From Erinaceus europaeus (Eukaryota > Chordata > Mammalia > Eulipotyphla > Erinaceidae): a DNA stretch of 64,000 nucleotides. Both the position numbers and the translations under genes were made by a program. The notes below the pieces were generated by a model. That model was not told where the DNA came from and made no database searches. It saw only the letters and a list, made by a program, of their open reading frames with translations. Where the stretch lies: NCBI RefSeq assembly GCF_950295315.1, contig NC_080168.1:1-64000 (forward strand), in the 5' to 3' direction. Within the stretch, counting starts at the first letter, position 1; every line of letters begins with the position of its first letter. Positions 46,352-59,165 of this stretch are shown here, in pieces.

Positions 46352-49300
46352 GTGTAGTATCTGCAAAAGGAAATGTATTGTGTGTCAAAAGTTCCCTTCA
46401 ATTATAAGAGAAAATCTATCAGGCAGAAGAAATGACCCCTCATGTGATATCGGACGAAATAAATAAATAAATAAATATGCAAATAAATGGGAATGATCTA
46501 AGAGGATTTGAAAAAATAAAAAATAAAAACAAACACCACAGGAAGACCTGATGACAGCAGAAATATAGAAAACGTCTGCTGAGAAATAGAGGGCTGCTTC
46601 AAAAATTCCCTGACACACAGGGTCCAGGCAAATTACGAATTCCGTGAATGAAAAGAAACGCATACGATTTGAAGCTTACACTAGAAAATGGAGGCAAGTT
46701 CTGTGCTATGATAATTACAATAAGGATACTGATAGAAAGGCTATTGGAAATGCTCCTGGAAAGTTTATAATTTATAATTGTAGTGAATCCTGCTCCAACT
46801 ATGTGACCAATTATTTATGAATAAGGAGGCTATTATAAATGCGGTAATTCTGCATTCAGATCAAATAAAAAGGTCAACAATTCTAAAAATGTCTGATATA
46901 TATATATATGTATGTATATGTACATATATGTATGTGTATCTTTATTATCAACTATGAGGGATACTGGCATGGCTATGAGGAGACAGAGTATGGCTTGTGC
47001 CAGAGAGACTTACAAAGCTGAGGCTCCAGAAACCTAGGTGAAATCGCCAACAAAACAATCCAGAGCTCAGCCGGGCCCTGGTGACTCGCTTTGTATATCT
47101 GGGCCTGTCAGTCAAATAATATAAAAGTAAAATATTAATGAGTGCAGACAGAGTGAGTGAGAGCCTGTGAGAGTCAGAGACAGAGAAGGCAAGAAGAGAA
47201 ATAGAAGAGTTGGAAAGAGACCAGAAGTCCAAAAGCTCCCACTCTGTGTTCATACATGACAGGTTCAAACCTGGGTTGTCGAGATTGTAAGGCATCAGTC
47301 TCCTGTCCACAGACCCCAGACAACCCCAGTCTTCACCATATGTGTGTAGTATTTACGACAGGATATGTATTGTGAGTGTAAACTTCCCGTCAATTATAAG
47401 AGAAAAATCTATCAAGCAGAAGAATGGACCCCTCATATAATATAGAACCAAATAAATAAATAAATAAATAAATATGCAAGTAAATGGGGGTTATCTAGGA
47501 GGATTTGAAACAAATGAAAAATAAAAACAAAAAGCACAAGAAGACCTGATGACAGCAGAAACATAGAAACCATCTGCTGTGAATCAAGGGCTGCTTCAAA
47601 AGTTCCGAGACCCTGCAGAGTCCAGGGAAATTAAGATTTCGGGAGAATGAAAAGAAACTCATATGTATTGAAGCTTACAGTAGAGAAAGGAGGCAAGTTC
47701 TGTACTATAATTAAAATAAGGATGCTGATAGAAATGCTATTAGAAATGCTACTGGAAGGTTCTATTATTTATAATTGTATTGAATCCTGCTCCAACTATG
47801 TGGCCAATTAGTAGGGAAAAAGGAACCTGTTGTAAATGTGTGAATTCTGATTAAGATCAATTACATAGGTTGACAATTCTAAAAATGACAGAGATATATA
47901 TGTATATTTATATATGTATATGGATGTATATCTTTATTATAAAGTCTGAGAGATACTGCCATGGATATGAGGAGACAGAATATGGCTTAAGTCAGAGAGA
48001 CTTACCAATCTGAGGCTCCAGTAGCCTAGGTGAAATCACAAACAAAACCAGCCAGAGCTCAGCAGTGCTCTGGCCACTCTCTTTGTATATCTGGGCCTGT
48101 CAATAAAATAAGGATATAAGTAAAATATTCCTGAGTTCAGACAGAGTGAGAGAGAGCCTGTGAGAGTCAGAGACAGAGATGGCGAGAAGAGAAATAGAAG
48201 AGTTGGAAATAGACCAGAAGTCAAAAACCCCCTAGGCTGTGTTCATTCATGACAGGTTCAAACCTGGGTTGTAGAGATTGTCACGCAGCAGCTCTAATGC
48301 CCACAGACCCCAGACAACCCAAGCCTTCACCATATGTGTGTAGTATTTGCCCCAGGAAATGTATTGTGCATCAAAAGTTCCCTTCAGTTATAAGAGAAAA
48401 TCTCTCAAGCAGAAGAAATGATGCCACATGTGATACCTGACTAAATAAATAAATATGCAAATAAATGGGGATGATCTAGGAGGACTTGAAACAATAAAAA
48501 TAAATAAAGACAAAAACCACAAGAAGACCTGATGACAGCAGAAACATAGAAACCATCTGCTGAGAAACAGAGGGCTGCTTCAAAAATTCCCTGACACACA
48601 GGGTCCAGGCAAATTACGAATTCCGTGAATGAAAAGAAACGCATATGATTTGAAGCTTACACTAGAAAATGGAGGCAAGTTCTGTGCTATGATAATTACA
48701 ATAAGAATACTGATAGAAAGGCTATTGGAAATGTTCCTGGAAAGTTTATAATTTATAATTGTAGTGAATCCTGCTCCAACTATGTGACCAATTATTTATG
48801 AATAAGGAGGCTATTATAAATGCGGTAATTCTGCATTCAGATCAAATAAAAAGGTCAACAATTCTAAAAATGTCTGATATATATATATATGTATGTATAT
48901 GTACATATATGTATGTGTATCTTTATTATCAACTATGAGGGATACTGGCATGGCTATGAGGAGACAGAGTATGGCTTGTGCCAGAGAGACTTACAAAGCT
49001 GAGGCTCCAGAAACCTAGGTGAAATCGCCAACAAAACAATCCAGAACTCAGCTGGGCCCTGGTGACTCGCTTTGTATATCTGGGCCTGTCAGTCAAATAA
49101 TATAAAATTAAAATATTAATGAGTGCAGACAGAGTGAGTGAGAGCCTGTGAGAGTCAGAGACAGAGAAGGCAAGAAGAGAAATAGAAGAGTTGGAAAGAG
49201 ACCAGAAGTCCAAAAGCTCCCACTCTGTGTTCATACATGACAGGTTCAAACCTGGGTTGTCGAGATTGTAAGGCAGCAGTCTCCTGTCCACAGACCCCAG

Positions 49301-51304
49301 ACAACCCCAGCCTTCACCATATGTGTGTAGTATTTACGACAGGATATGTATTGTGAGTGTAAACTTCCCTTCAATTATAAGAGAAAAATCTATCAAGCAG
49401 AAGAATGGACCCCTCATGTAATATAGAACCAAATAAATAAATAAATAAATAAATATGCAAGTAAATGGGGGTTATCTAGGAGGATTTGAAACAAATGAAA
49501 AATAAAAACAAAAAGCACAAGAAGACCTGATGACAGCAGAAACATAGAAACCATCTGCTGAGAATCAAGGGCTGCTTCAAAAGTTCTGAGACCCTGCAGA
49601 GTCCAGGGAAATTAAGATTTCGGGAGAATGAAAAGAAACTCATATGTATTGAAGCTTACACTAGAGAAAGGAGGCAAGTTCTGTACTATGATAATTAAAA
49701 TAAGGATGCTGATAGAAATGCTATTAGAAATGCTACTGGAAGGTTCTATTATTTATAATTGTATTGAATCCTGCTCCAACAATGTGGCCAATTAGTAGGG
49801 AAAAAGGAACCTGTTGTAAATGTGTGAATTCTGATTAAGATCAATTACATAGGTTGACAATTCTAAAAATGACAGAGATATATATGTATATTTATATATG
49901 TATATGGATGTATATCTTTATTATAAAGTCTGAGAGATACTGCCATGGATATGAGGAGACAGAATATGGTTTAAGTCAGAGAGACTTACCAATCAGAGGC
50001 TCCAGTAGCCTAGGTGAAATCACAAACAAAACCAGCCAGAGCTCAGCAGTGCTCTGGCCACTCTCTTTGTATATCTGGGCCTGCCAATAAAATAAGGATA
50101 TACGTAAAATATTCATGAGTTCAGACAGAGTGAGAGAGAGCCTGTGAGAGTCCACGACAGAGATGGCAAGAAGAGAAATAGAAGAGTTGGAAATAGACCA
50201 GAAGTCAAAAACCCCTAGGCTGTGTTCATTCATGACAGGTTCAAACCTGGGTTGTAGAGATTGTCACGCAGCAGCTCTAATGCCCACAGACCCCAGACAA
50301 CCCAAGCCTTCACCATATGTGTGTAGTATTTGCCCCAGGAAATGTATTGTGCATCAAAAGTTCCCTTCAGTTATAAGAGAAAATCTCTCAAGCAGAAGAA
50401 ATGATGCCACATGTGATACCTGACTAAATAAATAAATATGCAAATAAATGGGGATGATCTAGGAGGACTTGAAACAATAAAAATAAATAAAGACAAAAAC
50501 CACAAGAAGACCTGATGACAGCAGAAACATAGAAACCATCTGCTGAGAAACAGAGGGCTGCTTCAAAAATTCCCTAACACTTCAGGGTCCAGGGACATTA
50601 AGATTTCCGGAGAAAGAAAACAAACACATACGTATTGAAGCTTACACTAGAAAAAGGAGGGAAGATCTGGGCCATGATAATTACAATAAGGATGCTAATA
50701 GAAACACGATTAGAAATGCTACTGGAAGGTTCTATTATTTATAATTGTATTGAATCGTGCTCCAACTATATGGCCAATTATTTCAGAAAAACTAGGCTGT
50801 TATAAATGTGGTAATTCTGAAAGAAGGTCAAATACATAGGTCGAACATTCTAAAAATGACAGATATATAAATCTATATGTACATATATACATGTATGTAT
50901 ATCTTTATTATAAACTCTGAGTGATACTGGCATGGAAATGAGGAGACAGAATATGGCTTGTGTCAGAAAGACTTACAAACTGAGGCTCCAGTAGCCTAGG
51001 TGAAATCGCCAACACAACAAGCCAGAGCTCAGCAGTGCTCTGGTAACTCTCTTTGTCTATCTGGGCCTGTCAGTAAAATAAGAATCTAAGTAAAATATTA
51101 ATGAGTGAAGACAGAGTGTGTGAGAGCATGTGAGAATTAGAGATAGAGAAGGCGAGAAGAGAAATAGATGACTTGGAAAGAGACCAGAATTCAAAAACCT
51201 CCTACACTGTGTTCATTGATGACAGGTTCAAACCTGGCCTGTAGAGATTGTAAGGCAGCAGCTCTCATGCCCACAGACCCCAGACAGCCCCAGCCTTCAC
51301 CATA
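46352..51304 (+). repeat. Expanded subrepeat block of R7: A, B, C/A hybrid, B, C
   Basis: Five copies start at 46352, 47344, 48338, 49325 and 50321, the same order as R6. The first B lost 4 bp near 47706 (TACTATAATTA for TACTATGATAATTA, with a further small shift). Confidence 0.88.
48338..49324 (+). repeat. C/A hybrid subrepeat in R7
   Basis: Same structure as the R6 hybrid: the last C-specific base is at 48568 and the first A-specific base at 48593, so the switch is in the same 24 bp interval. A single exchange later copied to a second unit explains this more simply than two independent events. Confidence 0.88.
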
Positions 51305-51329
51305 GGCTCTACTACCAACCTGACAGTAA

Positions 51330-51380
51330 TGTGTGTGTGTGTGTGTGTGTGTCTGTCTGTTTGTGTGTGTCTGTGTGTGC
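51330..51380. repeat. (GT)n microsatellite, R7
   Basis: About 51 bp, same interruptions as R1. Confidence 0.95.
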
Positions 51381-53348
51381 TCAGAGATCACCTGTAGTAG
51401 TCTCAGAGCATGGGTGGCAAGGGAGCCAGCCTCTCCTGCAACTTATGTACAGAGAACCTATCTGGTCAGGGCAAGCCAGCTAGCCCAGATTGTGGCTAAG
51501 CAAGAATGCATATGCAAAGGGACTCTCATGTCTCACTCTCCTGAGTTCCGAATCAATGCCATGCCTCACTATGATCCAAACACTGCCAATAGGGGAAGCT
51601 GGGTCACCCCTCAGAATTCCGGGGCTTGAGCCTGTCCAGTCACGTTTGGCTGCCTACTCAGCCTCCAGGCTCTCAGTCCACTGCTCAGGGCAGCAGATTA
51701 CAAGCCCAGAAAGTACCCAGAAAGGGCTGTGTTTCCACATAGATGGGAAGTGTGTTGAACCAAACAATAGTGGATGAACCCGGCCCCTTACACCTACCCT
51801 TTGGGTCCGGCTAAGGCAATTGCTCCTGTGGCCTCACATCCCTGATCATGGTGTCCTGGTGTCCACACATCACACTCAGAGAGATTCCCAGAAGTAGGCT
51901 TGCATGAGTGTCCCATACAATGTCGCTCTGCTTGCAGGAAGCACAAACTCCCCGGGCCCTTGCTATGGACAGACAAAAAAAGATGGATGCCTCCATTGGC
52001 CAAATTTGGGGCTTCCAGTCAAGATCACAGCCCCGCCCCTCACCTGAGGGCCTGGCTGCTGCTAATCAAAGCAATTGGAAACACCTTTTACACTTGGGCC
52101 CTGAGGACATACTCAGGAATCCCTCCAGGAGCTAGCAGGCTGGAAGACCTCCTGACCCCTGGATAGCTGTGCTCCTAGTTGGGCGGCCCTTCTGGCCAGT
52201 GGTGAAAATATTCCCTAGATACAAGAAAGAACTTCAGGTTTCAAAGGGATTTGAAACACCATGAGGCACTTGGAAAAGACATTTCACAGCCATCAAAACA
52301 CCCTCTTTCTGAACACTGGAAGCTTCCGTTTTGCATGGGAAATCTGGACACTGGTGTGGCCATCAGTACCACAGATCCTTTCCATTTGGCTTAATAGAGG
52401 GAAAGCACAGTGTGTGTGCCAGGGGGATCGAGTTTCACGTCCCTTGACCGGGGCTCTCATGGAATAAGGACAAGGATGCTGTGCAGGAAGGTGAGGAGGG
52501 CTGCATTGAGGCTGAGTGTCAGCCTCAGGGCCCTGGAGAATGGCAGTCAAGCACAGAGGGCCTGGACAGCTGCAGCTGGAGATGGACATATGCCTGGAAC
52601 CTGCAGCAGCAACGCTGTCTCCGCAGTTCCCCACTGTACTACACCATGTGCAGGAGACTAAATAATCCAAAGGGCAAAGAAAGGAAAATTTCAACACCAG
52701 GAAGGCTGAGTTCACGATGCATGCACTGACTTCCAGTAAGGGCCCAGTGAAGAAGGCACATAGAGACAGTCAGAGAGACAGAATGACAGAGACAGACAAG
52801 GACTGAAATTCTGGCCCTGTGTTGATCAGTGCCAGAGTACTGAGGACAAACCCTCCATGCCCATGCATACTTCTTACAAGTGGCATTGCTATTTTATGTT
52901 TGTGAGGAAAGGTAACACTTAGAACATCTAGGTCTTAGCCACTCTGAGAAGCAACCCTTGGCCGGCAGCCCACTCTCCAAAACTGCCCTCGCCTCTCCAA
53001 ATTCGAAGTAGTCATAGTGATGCTCCAGCCAAGATGCAGGCTGGCGTATTGCATCTCCCTGGTCCAGCCTCAGCCTGTCCTGTGTGCAGGGAACTGCACT
53101 ATGTCTATTTCTTCTTTGATTTACAGTTTTGGGATAAGACTCGGTGGACAAAAAGAGCAAGAGGGAAGTAGATGATTTGGCAGTGGTAGTTTGTGCTGAG
53201 AGAGATTTGTAGAGTGATATACGATATGGCTCTGTGAGATGTCTCTCATGACTGTGGCTCAGAAGGGCCAGGTGTATCCACATTGCTACCCTAATCCAGA
53301 GCTGTGCAGGTCTCTAGCTAAAAAATATTTTCAGACCTCTACATGTTA

Positions 53349-53413
53349 CATACATATATATATATAGAGAGAGAGATAGATAGAGAGAGAGAGAGAAAGA
53401 GAGAGAGAGACAC
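53349..53413. repeat. (TA)n/(GA)n compound microsatellite, R7
   Basis: About 65 bp. Confidence 0.95.
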
Positions 53414-53856
53414 TGATGTAGTCATTTTCTACAATGGATTCGATGTGACATTCACACAATTGATTGCTAAAACCTGGAGAGAAACTTTGCATCAGGAAAA
53501 GAATTGTCCAAAGGAATAAAATCTCCAAATCATTAGCTATATGCAGCTCCAACGGGACCGAGCGAAAAAGGCTCGAGAAGGAACTCATCCAGGAGACTCT
53601 CCACATGGACAGGCACCACAGGTTTCCTAGTCTGGCGACACAAACAGGGCAGCTGCTAGTTCCCAGTGCAAGCCTCAGGGCAAAAACCTCTCCCTCTTCA
53701 GTGTCTTTACATCTGAAAAGAAGAAAAGTGACCAAGGGCCAAGGAGAGCTGCCCTGGTGTCAATATTGAGCTGTAAATCAGAATGTGCCAAGTGTTTTGC
53801 ACAAAATCACCTGTGCCACAGTGATTCTGTTGTTCTCTCTCTCTCTCCCTCCCTCA

Positions 53857-53882
53857 GACACACACACACACACACACACACA
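53857..53882. repeat. (CA)n microsatellite left of the promoter array, R7
   Basis: About 26 bp. Confidence 0.95.
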
Positions 53883-53994
53883 AATCCACAGAGGCACAGG
53901 CACAAACGGAGTTATACACATGCGCACTGGACAGCTTCTGCAAGGCAGGGCCCTGGGCTGAACCCTGCTTCGCATTTCCTGGAAGCACGCCCAG

Positions 53995-54738
53995 CCTTTT
54001 AAGGCCAGCTCTGAGCTCCCATTGGCGGGATTCCTTCAGAAGGCCCGCCCACAGGGCGCCAGCCAGGCTCTGATAGGCCAGAGGCCTAGGCCACGCCCAG
54101 AACCCCACCGGCCATCTCATTGGCCAGTGTGCCTGGACACGCCCAGGAGGGTCCGGGCCCCTAGTCAGTGATTGGCCAGCGGCCTTGAGCACCGCCCACA
54201 CGGCCCTGCAGCACGCTGATTGGGCAGCCTCCGGAAGGCCCGCCCACCAGCCACTTCCGCTCGACTCTGATTGGCCTGGTGTCCCAGGGACACGCCCCCA
54301 GCCAGCCTTCTCTTGGCTCCCATTGGCGGGCTGCTGTCTGAGGGGCGCCCTCTGATAGGCCAGTTCCTAAGGCACGCCCAGGAAGGTCACCGCCCTTGCC
54401 CCATGATTGGCCAGCCTCCTGGGCTCCGCCCATGAGGCCCGCCCCAGGCGCTCATTGGACAGCCTCCCGAGGGCCCGCCCCCCAGGCACTTCCGCTGGAC
54501 CCTGATTGGCTGACCTCCAGGGGTACGCCCACCCAGAGCCAGCACCCAGGCTCTCATTGGTGGGCTGCTCTCTGAGGCCCGCCCACGCAACTCCTCCTCT
54601 GTTCTCATTGGCCAGCTCTTTCTTCACGCCCCTGAGGGTGACGTTCCTCCTCTCTGATTGGCCAGCTGTCTCTATGAATACCCACTGGGCCCTCCCCTCA
54701 GGCTCATTGGGCACGGGCTCTGAGGCCCGCCCCCGGGG
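53995..54738 (-). promoter_or_regulatory. CCAAT/GC-box array of R7
   Basis: Same layout with 13 ATTGG cores. CCGGCCATCTC replaces CCCGCCATCTC, and CCCATGAGG replaces CCCACGAGG (a CpG loss). Confidence 0.8.
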
Positions 54739-54932
54739 ACTTTCTGCCATCCTCTGAAGGCCCTTTTTCTGCAAACACGACCCCCACAGCTCCTGTCTGG
54801 GCCCGTCCTTAGGACACTGCCTGCCTGCGCTAGGCTGGCCATGCTCTTGGGGCACACCCAGAAACACTGTCGCCACTCTCCTAGCCCAGTGCCTCAGGGC
54901 ACTTGCCCCATGGAGCCTTAGTCCCGCCCTGG

Positions 54933-55195
54933 TGCTGCCCTCTTGTGGACACCCAGCAGAATGCAGCTGAGCACAGGGATTCACAAGCTCCCAGTAGAGT
55001 CATCCCAGGCAAAGAGAGAAACCCCTTCCACTTGCAAAGCCAAATGGGGGATCCCCCCACCCCACAGGAAAGAACAGATGTCTAGGGCACTCTACGTCAA
55101 TTTCAACCCTGCTGTCCACGGGCCACAATTCCGAGAGTTCTCCTCATTCCACAGAATCACTACACTCAACTATGGTCTTTGCCGCCACCTTGTGG
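54933..55195 (-). promoter_or_regulatory. CTCF-type motif pair of R7
   Basis: Motifs at 54933-54948 and 55180-55195, unchanged. Confidence 0.75.
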
Positions 55196-55472
55196 ACATA
55201 CAGCAGAATGCAGCTGAGCTCCCCATGCCACTCCTCTTTGAGTCTACCCAGAAAATTACACACAGCATGGGAATAGCAAAGGAAAGAACCCATCTGAGGA
55301 CCACCTGGGAGAATGCACAACAGAGTCCACAATCCAATGTGCCAATTCATACTTGAAAAACCACTTGTGCAGTGGAAACTTCCTTTGTCATAACACAACC
55401 CAGTTCCTAAGTCCCTGTGTCAGGAATAAAGAAACAACAGCGGTAATCTTAACTGAAACACACTTATGCACA

Positions 55473-55474
<2 letters not shown>

Positions 55475-55509
<35 letters not shown>
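55475..55509. repeat. (CA)n microsatellite in the tail, R7
   Basis: About 35 bp. Confidence 0.95.
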
Positions 55510-55511
<2 letters not shown>

Positions 55512-56123
55512 TCCCACAGAGACGTACACACTTGTCCCGAAAATAACTTGGATTGGAGTTGCTGTTTTGCACCCTAGCAAAAGGTCAAAGTTTCATGGGT
55601 GGAAGGGAGAAGTGTTAAGTTTCTGGCATATGAAGGTGAGAAATGCCTAGAGCACATCGATAGTTACATGGACAACGAAGGGAGCATGGGTTGGAGGAAC
55701 AGCTGGTGGAGCTGCCAGGGAACTATGTGGAATCCCAGGACCCTGTGTTGAGCCCCTGGTCACACTTACCCAGCTAGGGAAAAGCTGGGCTAGTGACAAA
55801 TCAGAGCTGCAGATGTCTCTCTGTCTCTCTTCCTGCTTGGGCCCTGCTCTCTCAATTTATGACTGTTTGCTTCTCCTCAATAAGAAAGTTACAAAGGATG
55901 TACAGAAATACAGGGGTAGTGGGAAAAATTACCCCCCCGTGCCCACTATTATATGGAACTGTTGACTGTAAACCATTCATCCCCCAAGAAAGAACAGAAT
56001 AAATATTTGTGAGGTTAAAAACATTGTAGGTTAAATAGTGAACATTCTCTAGAGCCATGCAATACTAATCCATTGTGCATTGGATGTCACTGTCAAAAAC
56101 AGTGCAGTAGCAGTTGTAGTAGC

Positions 56124-59093
56124 GTGTAGTATCTGCAAAAGGAAATGTATTGTGTGTCAAAAGTTCCCTTCAATTATAAGAGAAAATCTATCAGGCAGAA
56201 GAAATGACCCCTCATGTGATATCGGACGAAATAAATAAATAAATAAATATGCAAATAAATGGGAATGATCTAAGAGGATTTGAAAAAATAAAAAATAAAA
56301 ACAAACACCACAGGAAGACCTGATGACAGCAGAAATATAGAAAACGTCTGCTGAGAAATAGAGGGCTGCTTCAAAAATTCCCTGACACACAGGGTCCAGG
56401 CAAATTACGAATTCCGTGAATGAAAAGAAACGCATACGATTTGAAGCTTACACTAGAAAATGGAGGCAAGTTCTGTGCTATGATAATTACAATAAGGATA
56501 CTGATAGAAAGGCTATTGGAAATGCTCCTGGAAAGTTTATAATTTATAATTGTAGTGAATCCTGCTCCAACTATGTGACCAATTATTTATGAATAAGGAG
56601 GCTATTATAAATGTGGTAATTCTGCATTCAGATCAAATAAAAAGGTCAACAATTCTAAAAATGTCTGATATATATATATGTATGTATATGTACATATATG
56701 TATGTGTATCTTTATTATCAACTATGAGGGATACTGGCATGGCTATGAGGAGACAGAGTATGGCTTGTGCCAGAGAGACTTACAAAGCTGAGGCTCCAGA
56801 AACCTAGGTGAAATCGCCAACAAAACAATCCAGAGCTCAGCCGGGCCCTGGTGACTCGCTTTGTATATCTGGGCCTGTCAGTCAAATAATATAAAAGTAA
56901 AATATTAATGAGTGCAGACAGAGTGAGTGAGAGCCTGTGAGAGTCAGAGACAGAGAAGGCAAGAAGAGAAATAGAAGAGTTGGAAAGAGACCAGAAGTCC
57001 AAAAGCTCCCACTCTGTGTTCATACATGACAGGTTCAAACCTGGGTTGTCGAGATTGTAAGGCAGCAGTCTCCTGTCCACAGACCCCAGACAACCCCAGC
57101 CTTCACCATATGTGTGTAGTATTTACGACAGGATATGTATTGTGAGTGTAAACTTCCCTTCAATTATAAGAGAAAAATCTATCAAGCAGAAGAATGGACC
57201 CCTCATGTAATATAGAACCAAATAAATAAATAAATAAATAAATATGCAAGTAAATGGGGGTTATCTAGGAGGATTTGAAACAAATGAAAAATAAAAACAA
57301 AAAGCACAAGAAGACCTGATGACAGCAGAAACATAGAAACCATCTGCTGTGAATCAAGGGCTGCTTCAAAAGTTCCGAGACCCTTCAGAGTCCAGGGAAA
57401 TTAAGATTTCGGGAGAATGAAAAGAAACTCATATGTATTGAAGCTTACACTAGAGAAAGGAGGCAAGTTCTGTACTATGATAATTAAAATAAGGATGCTG
57501 ATAGAAATGCTATTAGAAATGCTACTGGAAGGTTCTATTATTTATAATTGTATTGAATCCTGCTCCAACTATGTGGCCAATTAGTAGGGAAAAAGGAATC
57601 TGTTGTAAATGTGTGAATTTTGATTAAGATCAATTACATAGGTTGACAATTCTAAAAATGACAGAGATATATATGTATATTTATATATGTATATGGATGT
57701 ATATCTTTATTATAAAGTCTGAGAGATACTGCCATGGATATGAGGAGACAGAATATGGCTTAAGTCAGAGAGACTTACCAATCAGAGGCTCCAGTAGCCT
57801 AGGTGAAATCACAAACAAAACCAGCCAGAGCTCAGCAGTGCTCTGGCCACTCTCTTTGTATATCTGGGCCTGTCAATAAAATAAGGATATAAGTAAAATA
57901 TTCCTGAGTTCAGACAGAGTGAGAGAGAGCCTGTGAGAGTCAGAGACAGAGATGGCGAGAAGAGAAATAGAAGAGTTGGAAATAGACCAGAAGTCAAAAA
58001 CCCCTAGGCTGTGTTCATTCATGACAGGTTCAAACCTGGGTTGTAGAGATTGTCACGCAGCAGCTCTAATGCCCACAGACCCCAGGCAACCCAAGCCTTC
58101 ACCATATGTGTGTAGTATTTGCCCCAGGAAATGTATTGTGCATCAAAAGTTCCCTTCAGTTATAAGAGAAAATCTCTCAAGCAGAAGAAATGATGCCACA
58201 TGTGATACCTGACTAAATAAATAAATATGCAAATAAATGGGGATGATCTAGGAGGACTTGAAACAATAAAAATAAATAAAGACAAAAACCACAAGAAGAC
58301 CTGATGACAGCAGAAACATAGAAACCATCTGCTGAGAAACAGAGGGCTGCTTCAAAAATTCCCTAACACTTCAGGGTCCAGGGACATTAAGATTTCCGGA
58401 GAAAGAAAACAAACACATACGTATTGAAGCTTACACTAGAAAAAGGAGGGAAGATCTGGGCCATGATAATTACAATAAGGATGCTAATAGAAACACGATT
58501 AGAAATGCTACTGGAAGGTTCTATTATTTATAATTGTATTGAATCGTGCTCCAACTATATGGCCAATTATTTCAGAAAAACTAGGCTGTTATAAATGTGG
58601 TAATTCTGAAAGAAGGTCAAATACATAGGTCGAACATTCTAAAAATGACAGATATATAAATCTATATGTATATATATACATGTATGTATATCTTTATTAT
58701 AAACTCTGAGTGATACTGGTTTGGAAATGAGGAGACAGAATATGGCTTGTGTCAGAAAGACTTACAAACTGAGGCTCCAGTAGCCTAGGTGAAATCGCCA
58801 ACACAACAAGCCAGAGCTCAGCAGTGCTCTGGTAACTCTCTTTGTCTATCTGGGCCTGTCAGTAAAATAAGAATCTAAGTAAAATATTAATGAGTGAAGA
58901 CAGAGTGTGTGAGAGCATGTGAGAGTTAGAGATAGAGAAGGCGAGAAGAGAAATAGATGAGTTGGAAAGAGACCAGAATTCAAAAACCTCCTACACTGTG
59001 TTCATTGATGACAGGTTCAAACCTGGCTTGTAGAGATTGTAAGGCAGCAGCTCTCATGCCCACAGACCCCAGACAGCCCCAGCCTTCACCATA
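56124..59093 (+). repeat. Subrepeat block of R8: A 56124, B 57114, C 58110
   Basis: Three copies of 990, 996 and 984 bp. R8 has returned to the three-copy state although it lies right of the two five-copy units. Confidence 0.88.
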
Positions 59094-59118
59094 GGCTCTA
59101 CTACCAACCTGACAGTAA

Positions 59119-59165
59119 TGTGTGTGTGTGTGTGTGTCTGTCTGTTTGTGTGTGTCTGTGTGTGC
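59119..59165. repeat. (GT)n microsatellite, R8
   Basis: About 47 bp. Confidence 0.95.

Larger units (their letters stand above)
46352..56123 (+). repeat. Macrosatellite unit R7 (9772 bp, longest unit)
   Basis: Subrepeats run A 46352-47343, B 47344-48337, C/A hybrid 48338-49324, second B 49325-50320, C 50321-51304. The five-subrepeat arrangement is the same as R6, but segment D (about 51381-53348) is full length. CCAAT/GC array 53995-54738 with private changes (CCGGCCATCTC, GTGCCTGGAC, CCCATGAGG, CTCTTTCTTC). CTCF pair 54933-55195, tail 55196-56123. Loss of a stop near 54775 (TTTTTCTGCAAACACG, shared with R5) lets a minus-strand open frame reach 205 codons at 54367-54984; this is a chance frame through the CpG-rich array. 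Confidence 0.95.

Noticed and set aside
54367..54984. 205-codon minus-strand open frame, the longest in the window
   Set aside because: It runs through the CCAAT/GC minisatellite, where several frames on both strands are open together, and is broken by a stop in the other units. Low-complexity Arg/Gly/Pro-rich product, no family recognised.
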